DNA of 64,000 nucleotides from a bacterium SCSIO 12827. GTDB taxonomy: Bacteria > Pseudomonadota > Alphaproteobacteria > Rhodospirillales > Casp-alpha2. Under the pieces are notes generated by a model, which was not told the origin of the DNA, made no database searches, and was given only the letters and a program-made list of their open reading frames with translations. Below are positions 1 through 7,746 of this stretch, in pieces; the stretch's first letter is position 1, and each line of letters starts with the position of its first letter. The stretch is taken from contig CP073746.1 in NCBI GenBank assembly GCA_024397995.1, forward strand, positions 2,663,501 to 2,727,500, given 5' to 3'. Position numbers and translations under genes: made by a program.

Positions 1-279
1 GTGTTCAAGATCCCGATCGCCACCTTCGTTAACGTCAACGAACTGGGGTCGCGCACGGGTAACGTGTTCAACTCGACCCAGGCCTCGGGCGATCCGACCC
101 TGCGGTCAGCCAACTCCGGCCCCGCCGGCGCCATCACCCAGTCGGCGCTCGAAGCCTCGACCGTCGATATCGGGGAAGAGTTCACCAAGATGATCGTCGT
201 GCAGCGCGCCTTCTCCGCCGCCACCAAAATCATTACCACGGCGGACGAAATGCTCGACGAACTGGTCCGGCTCCGTTAA
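1..279 (+). CDS. flgE: Flagellar hook protein FlgE, C-terminal fragment
   Basis: This is the 3' end of a gene that begins upstream of the window, so the GTG at position 1 is probably an internal codon. The 92 visible residues match the C-terminus of hook/rod proteins: a K-I-P-(I/L)-A-T-F segment, then ALEAS-VD--EEFTKMI-VQRAFSA, ending in ITTADEMLDELVRLR. This last helix packs in the D0 core of the hook. FlgE builds the extracellular hook that joins rod and filament. It is followed by a strong terminator, so it ends an upstream flagellar operon. FlgE is preferred over FlgG or FlgF because of the K-I-P-x-A-T-F segment and the DEMLDEL ending. Confidence 0.85.
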   Translation: MFKIPIATFVNVNELGSRTGNVFNSTQASGDPTLRSANSGPAGAITQSALEASTVDIGEEFTKMIVVQRAFSAATKIITTADEMLDELVRLR

Positions 280-314
280 CCGGCCGGGCCTGGTTGAAGA
301 CCGGCACAGAATAT

Positions 315-355
315 GGCCCCGGCACCGCAAGAATGGCGGTTTCCGGGGCCTTTTT
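315..355 (+). terminator. Rho-independent terminator after flgE
   Basis: The 8-base arms GGCCCCGG (315-322) and CCGGGGCC (343-350) form a perfect stem followed directly by five T residues (351-355). It lies 36 bases after the flgE stop codon and separates flgE from sciP. Confidence 0.85.
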
Positions 356-509
356 CGTTCTGAGGATCGGCACCGCATTAACCCGCCGGTTCAGGAAAAA
401 TTAACGCTGCTCTTTAGCCTTTCATTAAAGGTCCGCCCTCTAAACTGGGTTTCACAAACGGACAAGCGGACACACCGCCGCCAGGGAAGACGGAACACGA
501 GTTACCATC

Positions 510-866
510 ATGACCTTGCTCAAGCGCCACAATCAGGATGCTCGGAACGGACGTTCAGCCGGAGGCGGCAACGTCGAACCGCTGAGTCCGCTGGGACAAC
601 CCATGCGGTTGGAAGACCTGCCCCCGCCCGGCACCAAACGATGGGTCGCCCGGCGCAAGGCCGAAGTCGTCTCCGCCGTGCGCGGCGGGCTGCTGTCCCT
701 GCAGGACGCATGTCGGCGCTATTCCCTGTCCGAGGACGAATATCGCACCTGGGAGCGCCTGATCGACGATCACGGTCTCAAGGGGCTGCACACGACCCGG
801 ACCCAGGTGTACCGCAACATCGCCCAGCGCAAGTCACAGCGCCCGGACCTCGTCGTCCGCAACTGA
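510..866 (+). CDS. sciP: SciP-like CtrA inhibitor (DUF1153)
   Basis: A 118-residue helix-turn-helix protein of the DUF1153/SciP family. The family core is visible at about residues 45-105: G-T-K-R-W-V-x-R-R-K-A-x-V-V, then LLSLQDACRRYSLSEDEY, then W. In Caulobacter SciP binds CtrA and blocks transcription from CtrA-activated promoters, many of them flagellar. Its place between flgE and fliF, with ctrA 14 kb away in the same window, fits that role. The first 35 residues are variable and polar. A TTAG-N7-TTAA sequence at 414-428, close to a CtrA box, lies upstream. That is only a near match. Confidence 0.85.
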   Translation: MTLLKRHNQDARNGRSAGGGNVEPLSPLGQPMRLEDLPPPGTKRWVARRKAEVVSAVRGGLLSLQDACRRYSLSEDEYRTWERLIDDHGLKGLHTTRTQVYRNIAQRKSQRPDLVVRN

Positions 867-881
867 CGTCGCCGGTCCCCA

Positions 882-902
882 GGTGGGCAAAAATTGCCCA
901 CC
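882..902. repeat. Perfect 9-bp inverted repeat between sciP and fliF
   Basis: GGTGGGCAA (882-890) and TTGCCCACC (894-902) flank a three-base AAA loop. No T tract follows, so it is not a classical terminator. It could be a protein-binding site, an RNA hairpin protecting the sciP 3' end, or part of fliF control. It lies 16 bases after the sciP stop and 135 bases before the fliF start. Confidence 0.6.
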
Positions 903-1036
903 GTTAACCACTTGTTCACCGCCCCCCCAATAACCTGCAAATAACGGAATTCCTGATTGCTCAGGGCGCTGCATAACGCCCGGAGCCGTTTGGGGAAACC
1001 TGCCGGTTAACACTCCTGCAACCACGGGGGACGCAA

Positions 1037-2677
1037 GTGGAAGCACTTACTCAAGCAATGCGCGGTCTGGGACCGGTTCGCCTCGCCATGATGGGCGGGG
1101 TGATGTTCCTGATGCTCGGGTTCTTCATCTTCCTGATGACCAAATTGGGCCAGCCCAACATGGCGCTGTTGTTCAGCGAACTGAACTCCACCGATTCAAA
1201 CAGCATTGCCGCGGAAGTCGGCCGCTTGGGCTTCCCCGCGGAAGTCCGCGATCAGGGCACCTCAGTCTGGGTGCCGGCCGATAAAGCCTTGGAATTGCGG
1301 TTGAAAATGGCCGACCGCGGCCTGCCTGTGGGCGGCAAGGTCGGGTTCGAAATTTTTGACGAGACCGATACCCTCGGCACCACCGATTTCCTGCAGAATG
1401 TGAACCTGCGCCGCGCCCTGGAAGGCGAACTGGGCCGCACCATCCAGTCCATGGACATCGTGCACCGTGCCCGCGTCCACCTGGTCCTGCCGCGCCGGCA
1501 ACTGTTTTCGCGCGAAGAACAGCAGCCCAGTGCCTCTGTCGTGCTGGCCATGCGCAGCAACAAACGCCTGGATCATGAACAAGTCTCCGCCGTGCAGAAC
1601 CTGGTGGCTTCCGCCGTGCCGGGTCTCAAGCCGGGCCGCATCACGATTATCGACGACAAGGGCAAGCTGCTGTCACCCGGCTTCGAAGACGATCAGTCGG
1701 TCAACACAATTGCCGCCAAGAATGAGGAACGACGCCGCAGCGTCGAGGCCCGCATGGCGCGCACGATCGAAGAACTTCTTGAAAAGACTGTTGGTTTCGG
1801 AAACGTCCGGGCCGAAGTCAATGCCGATATGGACTTCGACCGGGTGTCCACCACCGAAGAAATCTATAACCCGGATGGTCAGGTCGTACGTTCGACCCAG
1901 ACCGTGGAACGGGCCGCCCGCAATCAGGAATCGGAAACCGCCGCCGTGACTGTCGGCACCAACCTGCCCGACGCTGCCCCCGGCGGCGGCGAAGGCGCGC
2001 GCGCGCAGTCGGACGAAACCTCGACTGAGGAAACGGTCAATTTCGAAATCTCGAAGAAGACCGTCAACCATGTCAAGACCGACGGCGCCCTCAAGCGGGT
2101 CACCGTCGCGGTTCTGGTCAACGGCATTCAGGGCAAGGACAAGGACGGCAATCCGACCTATACCCCGCGCCCTGCTGAACAGATGGAATTGTTGTCGACC
2201 CTCGTGCGTTCGACCATCGGTTTCGATGCGGACCGCGGCGATTCCGTCGAGGTCGTGAACATGGAATTCACCTCGCCGGTCAAGTTTGAAGAGCCCCTGG
2301 AACTGTTCTTCGGCCTGGGCAAGAACGATTTGCTTCGCTTGGCGGAAATCCTGGTTCTGAGTATCCTGGGGATCCTGGTGATCCTGCTGGTCGTGCGGCC
2401 GCTGGTCAGCCGGGCATTCGAATCCATTCCGTCGGCGCAGGAGGCCGCGGGCCGCTTGCTGGCGGATACCAGTTCCCATGCCGCCGGCCTTCTGGGCGGA
2501 CCGTCGGCGCCGGCGCCGGCCGAAATGGAAGAAGAGCAGTTCGAGGAACTCATCGACATCGACCGCGTCGAGGGCCGCGTCAAGGCGTCCTCGGTCAAGA
2601 AGGTCGGCGAGATCGTCGAAAAGCACCCGGAAGAGGCCCTTTCCATCATCCGGGCTTGGATGTACCAGGAAGCGTAA
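1037..2677 (+). CDS. fliF: Flagellar MS-ring protein FliF
   Basis: A 546-residue protein of normal FliF length. It has an N-terminal membrane helix at about residues 16-36, a YscJ/FliF ring-building domain containing the L-R-R-A-L-E-G-E-L-x-R-T-I motif near residue 120, an acidic and Ser/Thr-rich loop, and a second membrane helix at about 437-457. The C-terminal cytoplasmic tail (VGEIVEKHPEEALSIIRAWM) is the FliG-binding segment. FliF forms the basal-body MS ring around the export gate. The start is GTG with a G-rich ribosome site just upstream. An internal ATG seven codons on is possible. It is first in the fliF-fliG-fliH-fliN run. Confidence 0.95.
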   Translation: MEALTQAMRGLGPVRLAMMGGVMFLMLGFFIFLMTKLGQPNMALLFSELNSTDSNSIAAEVGRLGFPAEVRDQGTSVWVPADKALELRLKMADRGLPVGGKVGFEIFDETDTLGTTDFLQNVNLRRALEGELGRTIQSMDIVHRARVHLVLPRRQLFSREEQQPSASVVLAMRSNKRLDHEQVSAVQNLVASAVPGLKPGRITIIDDKGKLLSPGFEDDQSVNTIAAKNEERRRSVEARMARTIEELLEKTVGFGNVRAEVNADMDFDRVSTTEEIYNPDGQVVRSTQTVERAARNQESETAAVTVGTNLPDAAPGGGEGARAQSDETSTEETVNFEISKKTVNHVKTDGALKRVTVAVLVNGIQGKDKDGNPTYTPRPAEQMELLSTLVRSTIGFDADRGDSVEVVNMEFTSPVKFEEPLELFFGLGKNDLLRLAEILVLSILGILVILLVVRPLVSRAFESIPSAQEAAGRLLADTSSHAAGLLGGPSAPAPAEMEEEQFEELIDIDRVEGRVKASSVKKVGEIVEKHPEEALSIIRAWMYQEA

Positions 2678-2743
2678 ACGAAGGTCCCCGGCCTCTTCCC
2701 CGCACAACGCGGAAGGGAGCCTGGGGCAAGGAGAAGCAGGTCC

Positions 2744-3763
2744 ATGGCCCGCATCAAGGACGACTACCGAGCCCTATCGGGCACCGAGAAAGCGGCGATC
2801 TTCCTGCTGTCCCTGCATCAGGACCAAGCGGCCATGCTGTTCGAGCGCATGGACGACGAGGAAATCCGCGAACTTTCCGCGTCGATGTCGTCGCTCGGCA
2901 ACGTCCATTCCTCGGTCATCGAACGGCTGTTCGTCGAATTCGCCGACAAGCTGTCGTCGGCCGGCGGCCTGGTCGGTTCCATCGACGCCGCCGAACGCCT
3001 ACTCAACGCGGCGCTGTCGGGTGAACGCGTCGATGCCATCATGGAAGAAATGCGCGGCCCGGCCGGCCGCACCATGTGGGACAAGATGGGCAACGTGAAC
3101 GAAGCGGTGCTCGCCAACTATCTGAAGAACGAATATCCGCAGACCGTCGCCGTCATTCTGTCACGCATCCGCACCGACCATGCCGCCCGTGTGCTGGCCT
3201 TGCTGCCGGAAAACTTCGCCATGGAAGTGATCATGCGCCTGTTGCGCATGGAGGCCGTGCAGAAAGATGTGATCGATCACGTCGAACGCACGCTGCGCAA
3301 CGAGTTCATGACCAACCTGGCGCGCACGGCACGGCGCGACAGCCACGAATTGATGGCCGACATCTTCAACTCGCTCGACCGCAACACGGAAAACCGCTTC
3401 ATGACGGCGCTCGAAGAGCGCAACCGTGAGAGTGCGGAGCGTATCAAGCAGCTGATGTTCACCTTCGACGATCTGATCAAGGTCGACCCGGGCGGCATCC
3501 AGACCTTGCTGCGTCAGGTCGAGAAGGAACAGTTGGCGCTGGCCCTCAAGGGGGCGTCGGACGAGGTCAAGGACCTGTTCTTCTCCAACATGTCGGAACG
3601 CGCCGGCAAGATGATGAAGGAAGACATGGAAGCCATGGGCGCGGTGCGTCTGAAGGACGTGGACGAGGCCCAATCGGCCATCGTGCAGGTCGCCAAGAAC
3701 CTGGCCGACAGCGGCGAAATCGTCATCGCCACCGGCGACGAAGAAGGCGAACTGGTATTCTAG
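2744..3763 (+). CDS. fliG: Flagellar motor switch protein FliG
   Basis: A 339-residue protein with the three FliG domains. The N-terminal FliF-binding part includes [14 protein letters not shown]. The middle domain carries the conserved E-(Y/H)-P-Q-T motif near residue 130. The C-terminal torque helix contains alternating charges ([10 protein letters not shown], then FDDL and a D-P-x-G-I-Q-x-L-L-R segment). FliG couples MotA ion flow to rotation and switches direction with FliM and FliN. The ATG follows GGAGAAGCAGGTCC, a good ribosome site, 66 bases after fliF. FliM is not encoded in this window. Confidence 0.95.
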   Translation: MARIKDDYRALSGTEKAAIFLLSLHQDQAAMLFERMDDEEIRELSASMSSLGNVHSSVIERLFVEFADKLSSAGGLVGSIDAAERLLNAALSGERVDAIMEEMRGPAGRTMWDKMGNVNEAVLANYLKNEYPQTVAVILSRIRTDHAARVLALLPENFAMEVIMRLLRMEAVQKDVIDHVERTLRNEFMTNLARTARRDSHELMADIFNSLDRNTENRFMTALEERNRESAERIKQLMFTFDDLIKVDPGGIQTLLRQVEKEQLALALKGASDEVKDLFFSNMSERAGKMMKEDMEAMGAVRLKDVDEAQSAIVQVAKNLADSGEIVIATGDEEGELVF

Positions 3764-3777
3764 GGCGCTGAAAAACA

Positions 3778-4968
3778 ATGATAATGAAGGCAGAGATAGT
3801 GGGCGAGACCCCTTACAAGAAGTTCATGTTCGATACCGACTTCGACGAATTGGCGGAGCGGCGCGAGAAGGCTCGTGCCAAGGCTGCCGCCGAGGCCGCC
3901 ATGCGCGACGCGGGCGAGCCGGAGCCGGAGCCCGAGCCTGAACCGGAGGCCCCCACCTATTCCGAGGACGACCTGGCCCGCGCCCGCGAGGAAGGCCTTG
4001 CCGAAGGCAAGCGGTTGGGCACGGAGGAAGCGTCGTCGACTGTCGACAAGCAGATCGCCGATACCCTGAATACAATTGCGCAGCAGACCCAATCCCTGTT
4101 CGAGGCCCAGACCGAAGCGAACGAAGGTCTGACCCATCACGCCATATCTGTCGCGGCGGCGCTGGTCCGCAAGCTGTTCCCCACCTTGAACCATCAGACC
4201 GCCCAGGATCAGGTGCAATCCATGCTCGAGACGGTACTCGGCCAGCTGTCCGGCGAGCCGGAAATCATCGTCCGCGTTCCGGCTGATCTTGCAGAATCCC
4301 TGCATGAACGCATCCAGGCCGTATCGGAACTGTCCGGGTTTCGCGGCAATATCAAATTACTCGGCGACCCAGGCCTGGCCGTCGGCGATTGTCGGCTGGA
4401 ATGGTCGTCGGGCGGCGTGATGCGCAGCGCCAATGACCTGGCCCGCGAACTTGACGACATCGTTGCCCGCAACTTGAAGACCCCGGCGACGCCCGAGACC
4501 GACCCGGAACCGGCGACGGACACCGTGGACGCGCCGCAGGATTCGGCCTCGCCGGCCGCTGAATTGGAAAGCGCCCAACCCGTGGAAACGGTCACCGACG
4601 CCCCCCCGGAACCTGCCGACGAAATGACCGCCGACGCCGACGCGGGCAGCAGTCAGGCCGTCGAGCCGATGATCGAGGGCCCAGCGACACAACCTGAAAC
4701 CGTGGAAACGACGGCTGCCCCGCAGCTGAGCCCGCCCCGCCCCTCCGATGCGGCTGCGGACGGCCCGCCGCCGGTTCCGTCGGAGGAAATCATGGCGGAG
4801 GTCGAGATTGCCGCACCCGCCGCGCCGGACAGCGAAGAAGACACGCATGCCCCCGTGCCGTCGGAAGACCTGATCACCGACGCGGCCCCGAAGGCACGCA
4901 GGACGACACATCCTCATCAAGCGAAGAAGCCGCGCCGGAGCCGAAACGGATCGGCGGGCGGATCTTGA
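3778..4968 (+). CDS. fliH: FliH-like flagellar export regulator with long low-complexity tail
   Basis: Assigned as FliH from position and shape. Residues 1-60 are charged with an E-P-E-P-E run. Residues about 90-230 form a helical FliH/HrpE-type domain ending in a V-x-D-C-R-L-E-W-x-x-G-G-x-M segment typical of FliH. FliH binds and restrains the FliI ATPase. The protein is 396 residues, well above the usual length of about 230, because of an acidic, Pro/Ala-rich tail from about residue 240. The last 20 residues turn abruptly basic, while other frames there read as more ordinary acidic sequence, so a late frame slip is possible. An alternative ATG lies two codons downstream. Confidence 0.75.
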   Translation: MIMKAEIVGETPYKKFMFDTDFDELAERREKARAKAAAEAAMRDAGEPEPEPEPEPEAPTYSEDDLARAREEGLAEGKRLGTEEASSTVDKQIADTLNTIAQQTQSLFEAQTEANEGLTHHAISVAAALVRKLFPTLNHQTAQDQVQSMLETVLGQLSGEPEIIVRVPADLAESLHERIQAVSELSGFRGNIKLLGDPGLAVGDCRLEWSSGGVMRSANDLARELDDIVARNLKTPATPETDPEPATDTVDAPQDSASPAAELESAQPVETVTDAPPEPADEMTADADAGSSQAVEPMIEGPATQPETVETTAAPQLSPPRPSDAAADGPPPVPSEEIMAEVEIAAPAAPDSEEDTHAPVPSEDLITDAAPKARRTTHPHQAKKPRRSRNGSAGGS

Positions 4969-5002
4969 ACTCGAAGACGACCTGAAGGACTAGGAGAAAA
5001 CC

Positions 5003-5371
5003 ATGGCCGAAGACGATTTTGAACTGGGCGAATTCGTGTCCAACGGCGGTGACGGTGGTGAGGCCGCCGGCTCCGCGCCGACGGCAAGCCCCTCGGGCCT
5101 GCCGGAAGTCACCGATCTGCCCAAAAGCGCCCGTGACCTGGAAGCGGTCTACGATATCCCGGTGACGGTTTCCGCCGTTCTGGGCAAAGCGACCATGCAG
5201 GTCAGCCAGCTTTTACGCCTTGGCCGCGGCGCCGTCATCGAGCTGGACCGTAAGGTCGGCGAGGCCATCGACATCTATGTCAACAACCGCCTGGTCGCGC
5301 GCGGCGAGGTGGTGGTCGTCGAAGACCGTCTGGGCGTGACCATGACGGAAATCATCAAGACCGACCGCTAA
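5003..5371 (+). CDS. fliN: Flagellar motor switch protein FliN
   Basis: A 122-residue protein with a variable acidic first 40 residues and a C-terminal SpoA domain (residues about 45-118). It carries the family pattern D-I-P-V-T-V-S-A-V-L-G, then LLRLGRGAVIELDR, then G-E-A-I-D-I-Y-V-N-N-R-L-V-A-R-G-E-V. FliN forms the base of the C-ring and helps dock the export ATPase complex through FliH. The ATG is preceded by TAGGAGAAAACC, a strong ribosome site, 34 bases after the fliH stop. Confidence 0.95.
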   Translation: MAEDDFELGEFVSNGGDGGEAAGSAPTASPSGLPEVTDLPKSARDLEAVYDIPVTVSAVLGKATMQVSQLLRLGRGAVIELDRKVGEAIDIYVNNRLVARGEVVVVEDRLGVTMTEIIKTDR

Positions 5372-5400
5372 TACGGATCGGCCAGGAAAGACGACTGAAG

Positions 5401-6219
5401 ATGGCGGAAGCAACACCCAACGCCGGCGGCCCACTGCGCAACAGGACCACCGTGGACATCGCCACGGTACTTGGTCTTGCCGTGGGTTTCGGGCTGCTTA
5501 CCGCGGCAATCGTACTGGGCGGATCACCGGGGTCGTTCATCAATATCCCGTCGATCCTGATCGTCATCGGCGGCACTTTCGCCATCACCACCGCGAGCTT
5601 TTCACTGAACGAAATGCTCCGCACCCTGCGGGTCGCGCTGAAAATCTTCATCCAGGTCAACCGCAATCCGACGCGCGCTGCGTTCCAGACCCTGCAACTG
5701 GCCGAATTGGCGCGCAAGCAGGGTGTCCTGGCGCTGCAGAACGTGATGGGCGCCATTCAGGCGGAACCGGTTCTGCACAAAGGCATCGGCATGGTCGTCG
5801 ACGGCACCCCCGGCGAAGAGGTCGAAGCCATCCTGCGCCGCGACATGCAGGCCATGTTCCAGCGCCATCAGAAAAGCATCAACGTGCTGCGCCGCATGGC
5901 CGAACTGGCGCCGGCCATGGGCTTGATCGGCACCCTGATCGGCCTGGTTCAGATGCTGGGCAATCTGTCGGACCCGGGCACCATCGGCCCGAGCATGGCG
6001 GTGGCGCTGCTGACGACCTTTTACGGCGCGGTGCTGGCCAACATGGTGTTCACGCCGATGGCCAACAAACTGGAACGGAATTCCGCCGACGAAGCCATGG
6101 TGAACCAGGTCTATGTCCTGTCCACCGGCTCGATCGGCCGTCAGGAAAATCCCCGACGCCTGGAAATGCTGCTGAACAGCATCCTGCCGCCGGAAAAGCG
6201 GGTTTCCTATTTCGACTAG
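5401..6219 (+). CDS. motA: MotA-family proton-channel stator protein
   Basis: A 272-residue inner-membrane protein of the MotA/PomA family. Two membrane segments lie within residues 15-65. A large cytoplasmic loop contains R-R-x-M-Q-A-M-F. Two more helices carry the conserved P-A-M-G-L-I-G-T-L-I-G-L motif (near residue 175) and the following A-L-L-T-T-F-Y-G motif. MotA with MotB forms the stator that drives FliG. No motB lies next to it, so the partner must be elsewhere. The length and N-terminus resemble the PomA/LafT type, but the ion (H+ or Na+) cannot be read from this subunit. It is 29 bases after fliN, in the same operon. Confidence 0.9.
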   Translation: MAEATPNAGGPLRNRTTVDIATVLGLAVGFGLLTAAIVLGGSPGSFINIPSILIVIGGTFAITTASFSLNEMLRTLRVALKIFIQVNRNPTRAAFQTLQLAELARKQGVLALQNVMGAIQAEPVLHKGIGMVVDGTPGEEVEAILRRDMQAMFQRHQKSINVLRRMAELAPAMGLIGTLIGLVQMLGNLSDPGTIGPSMAVALLTTFYGAVLANMVFTPMANKLERNSADEAMVNQVYVLSTGSIGRQENPRRLEMLLNSILPPEKRVSYFD

Positions 6220-6295
6220 GCCCGAAGATGGCCCCAAAGATGAATGAACGACACGACATGAATGACATGCAGATCAAAGTAGGGACAGAACGGTC

Positions 6296-7642
6296 ATGAG
6301 GTTATTGATTATCGGTACGCTCGGCGGGCAAATCGGCGCCGCAAGCCAGATCGCGATGCAGAAGGGAGCCAAAGTCCAGCAGGCCGAAACGGTCGACCGG
6401 GCCCTTGATCAATTGCGCTCGGGACAAGGGGCGGACCTGATCATGATCGACGTGCATGCCGACATCGCGCGCCTGGTCTCCTCGCTGGAAAGCGAGCGCA
6501 TCGCCCTTCCCGTCATCGCCTGCGGCGTCGGCAACGACAGCCAGGCCGCCGTCCGCGCCATCAAGGCCGGTGCCAAGGAATACATCCCCCTGCCGCCGGA
6601 TGCCGAACTGATCGCCGCCGTCCTGCATGCCGTGTCGGAAGAACCCAGCACCATCGTCTACAACGATCCGGGCATGGCCGACGTCATCAAGATGGCCGAC
6701 CAGATCGCCCCGTCGGAAGCCAGCGTCCTGATCACCGGCGCATCCGGCACCGGCAAGGAGATGATGGCCCGCCATCTGCATGCCAAAAGCCGCCGCAAGG
6801 ACAAGACTTTCGTCGCCGTCAATTGCGCGGCGATCCCGGAAAACCTTCTGGAATCGGAACTGTTCGGGCATGAAAAAGGCGCCTTCACCGGTGCCGTGTC
6901 CCGTCGCGTCGGCAAGTTCGAGGAAGCAGACGGCGGCACCCTGTTGCTCGACGAAGTCTCTGAAATGGACCCGCGCCTCCAGGCCAAGCTGCTGCGCGCC
7001 CTGCAGGAACGCGAAATCGACCGGGTCGGCGGCGCCAAACCGGTAAAGGTCGACGTACGCATCATCGCCACATCCAACCGCAACCTGCAGGAAGAGGTCG
7101 CCAAGGGCACCTTCCGCGAGGATCTGTACTTCCGTCTCAACGTGGTCAATCTGGTGATGCCGTCGCTTTCCCGGCGGGAACAGGACATCCCCCTCTTGGC
7201 ACGTCATTTCGTGAAAAAATATTCGGAAGCCAACCATATCGACGAGCGGCCGATTTCCGAAGGCGCCATGAGCAGGCTTATGGCCCACAGTTGGCCCGGA
7301 AACGTGCGCGAATTGGAAAACGCCATTCACCGTGCCGTGATTCTGGCGACCGGATCAGATATCGGGCCGGAGACCATCATGGTGTCGGGCACCCAAGGAG
7401 CACCGGCCGCCGGTATCTCCGACGCCGACATGGAAACCGCGGCCCTGGTCGGGCGCACCGTCGCCGACGTGGAGCGCGATCTGATCATCGACACCCTGCA
7501 TCACTGCCTGGGCAACCGCACCCATGCAGCCAATATTCTGGGCATTTCCATCCGTACGCTGCGCAACAAGCTGCGTCAGTACAGTCAGGAAGGCTTTGCC
7601 GTGCCGCAACCGGGCGAAGCCGGCGCGGCGCCGGCCCCCTGA
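6296..7642 (+). CDS. flbD: Sigma-54-dependent flagellar transcription activator FlbD
   Basis: A 448-residue NtrC-type activator. Residues 1-115 are a degenerate receiver: no acidic pair near the N-terminus, as in FlbD proteins. Residues about 125-365 are the AAA+ domain with Walker A GASGTGKE, the sigma-54 contact loop GAFTGA, Walker B TLLLDEVSEM and a C-terminal arginine-finger region. The last part is a Fis-type helix-turn-helix (NRTHAANILGISIRTLRNKL). FlbD switches on late flagellar genes from sigma-54 promoters. A near-perfect sigma-54 promoter exists at 51952-51966 in this window. Confidence 0.9.
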   Translation: MRLLIIGTLGGQIGAASQIAMQKGAKVQQAETVDRALDQLRSGQGADLIMIDVHADIARLVSSLESERIALPVIACGVGNDSQAAVRAIKAGAKEYIPLPPDAELIAAVLHAVSEEPSTIVYNDPGMADVIKMADQIAPSEASVLITGASGTGKEMMARHLHAKSRRKDKTFVAVNCAAIPENLLESELFGHEKGAFTGAVSRRVGKFEEADGGTLLLDEVSEMDPRLQAKLLRALQEREIDRVGGAKPVKVDVRIIATSNRNLQEEVAKGTFREDLYFRLNVVNLVMPSLSRREQDIPLLARHFVKKYSEANHIDERPISEGAMSRLMAHSWPGNVRELENAIHRAVILATGSDIGPETIMVSGTQGAPAAGISDADMETAALVGRTVADVERDLIIDTLHHCLGNRTHAANILGISIRTLRNKLRQYSQEGFAVPQPGEAGAAPAP

Positions 7643-7746
7643 TCCGGGACGCGAAACGGGTCGACCAAGGCATCCAATGAACGACGACAAGAAAATGCCG
7701 AAACGAATGACGACGGGAACGAACGATATGACGGCGGGAAACGGTA

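Noticed and set aside
1673-2707. 344-codon minus-strand frame over fliF
   Set aside because: It is the shadow of fliF and starts beyond its stop codon without a ribosome site.
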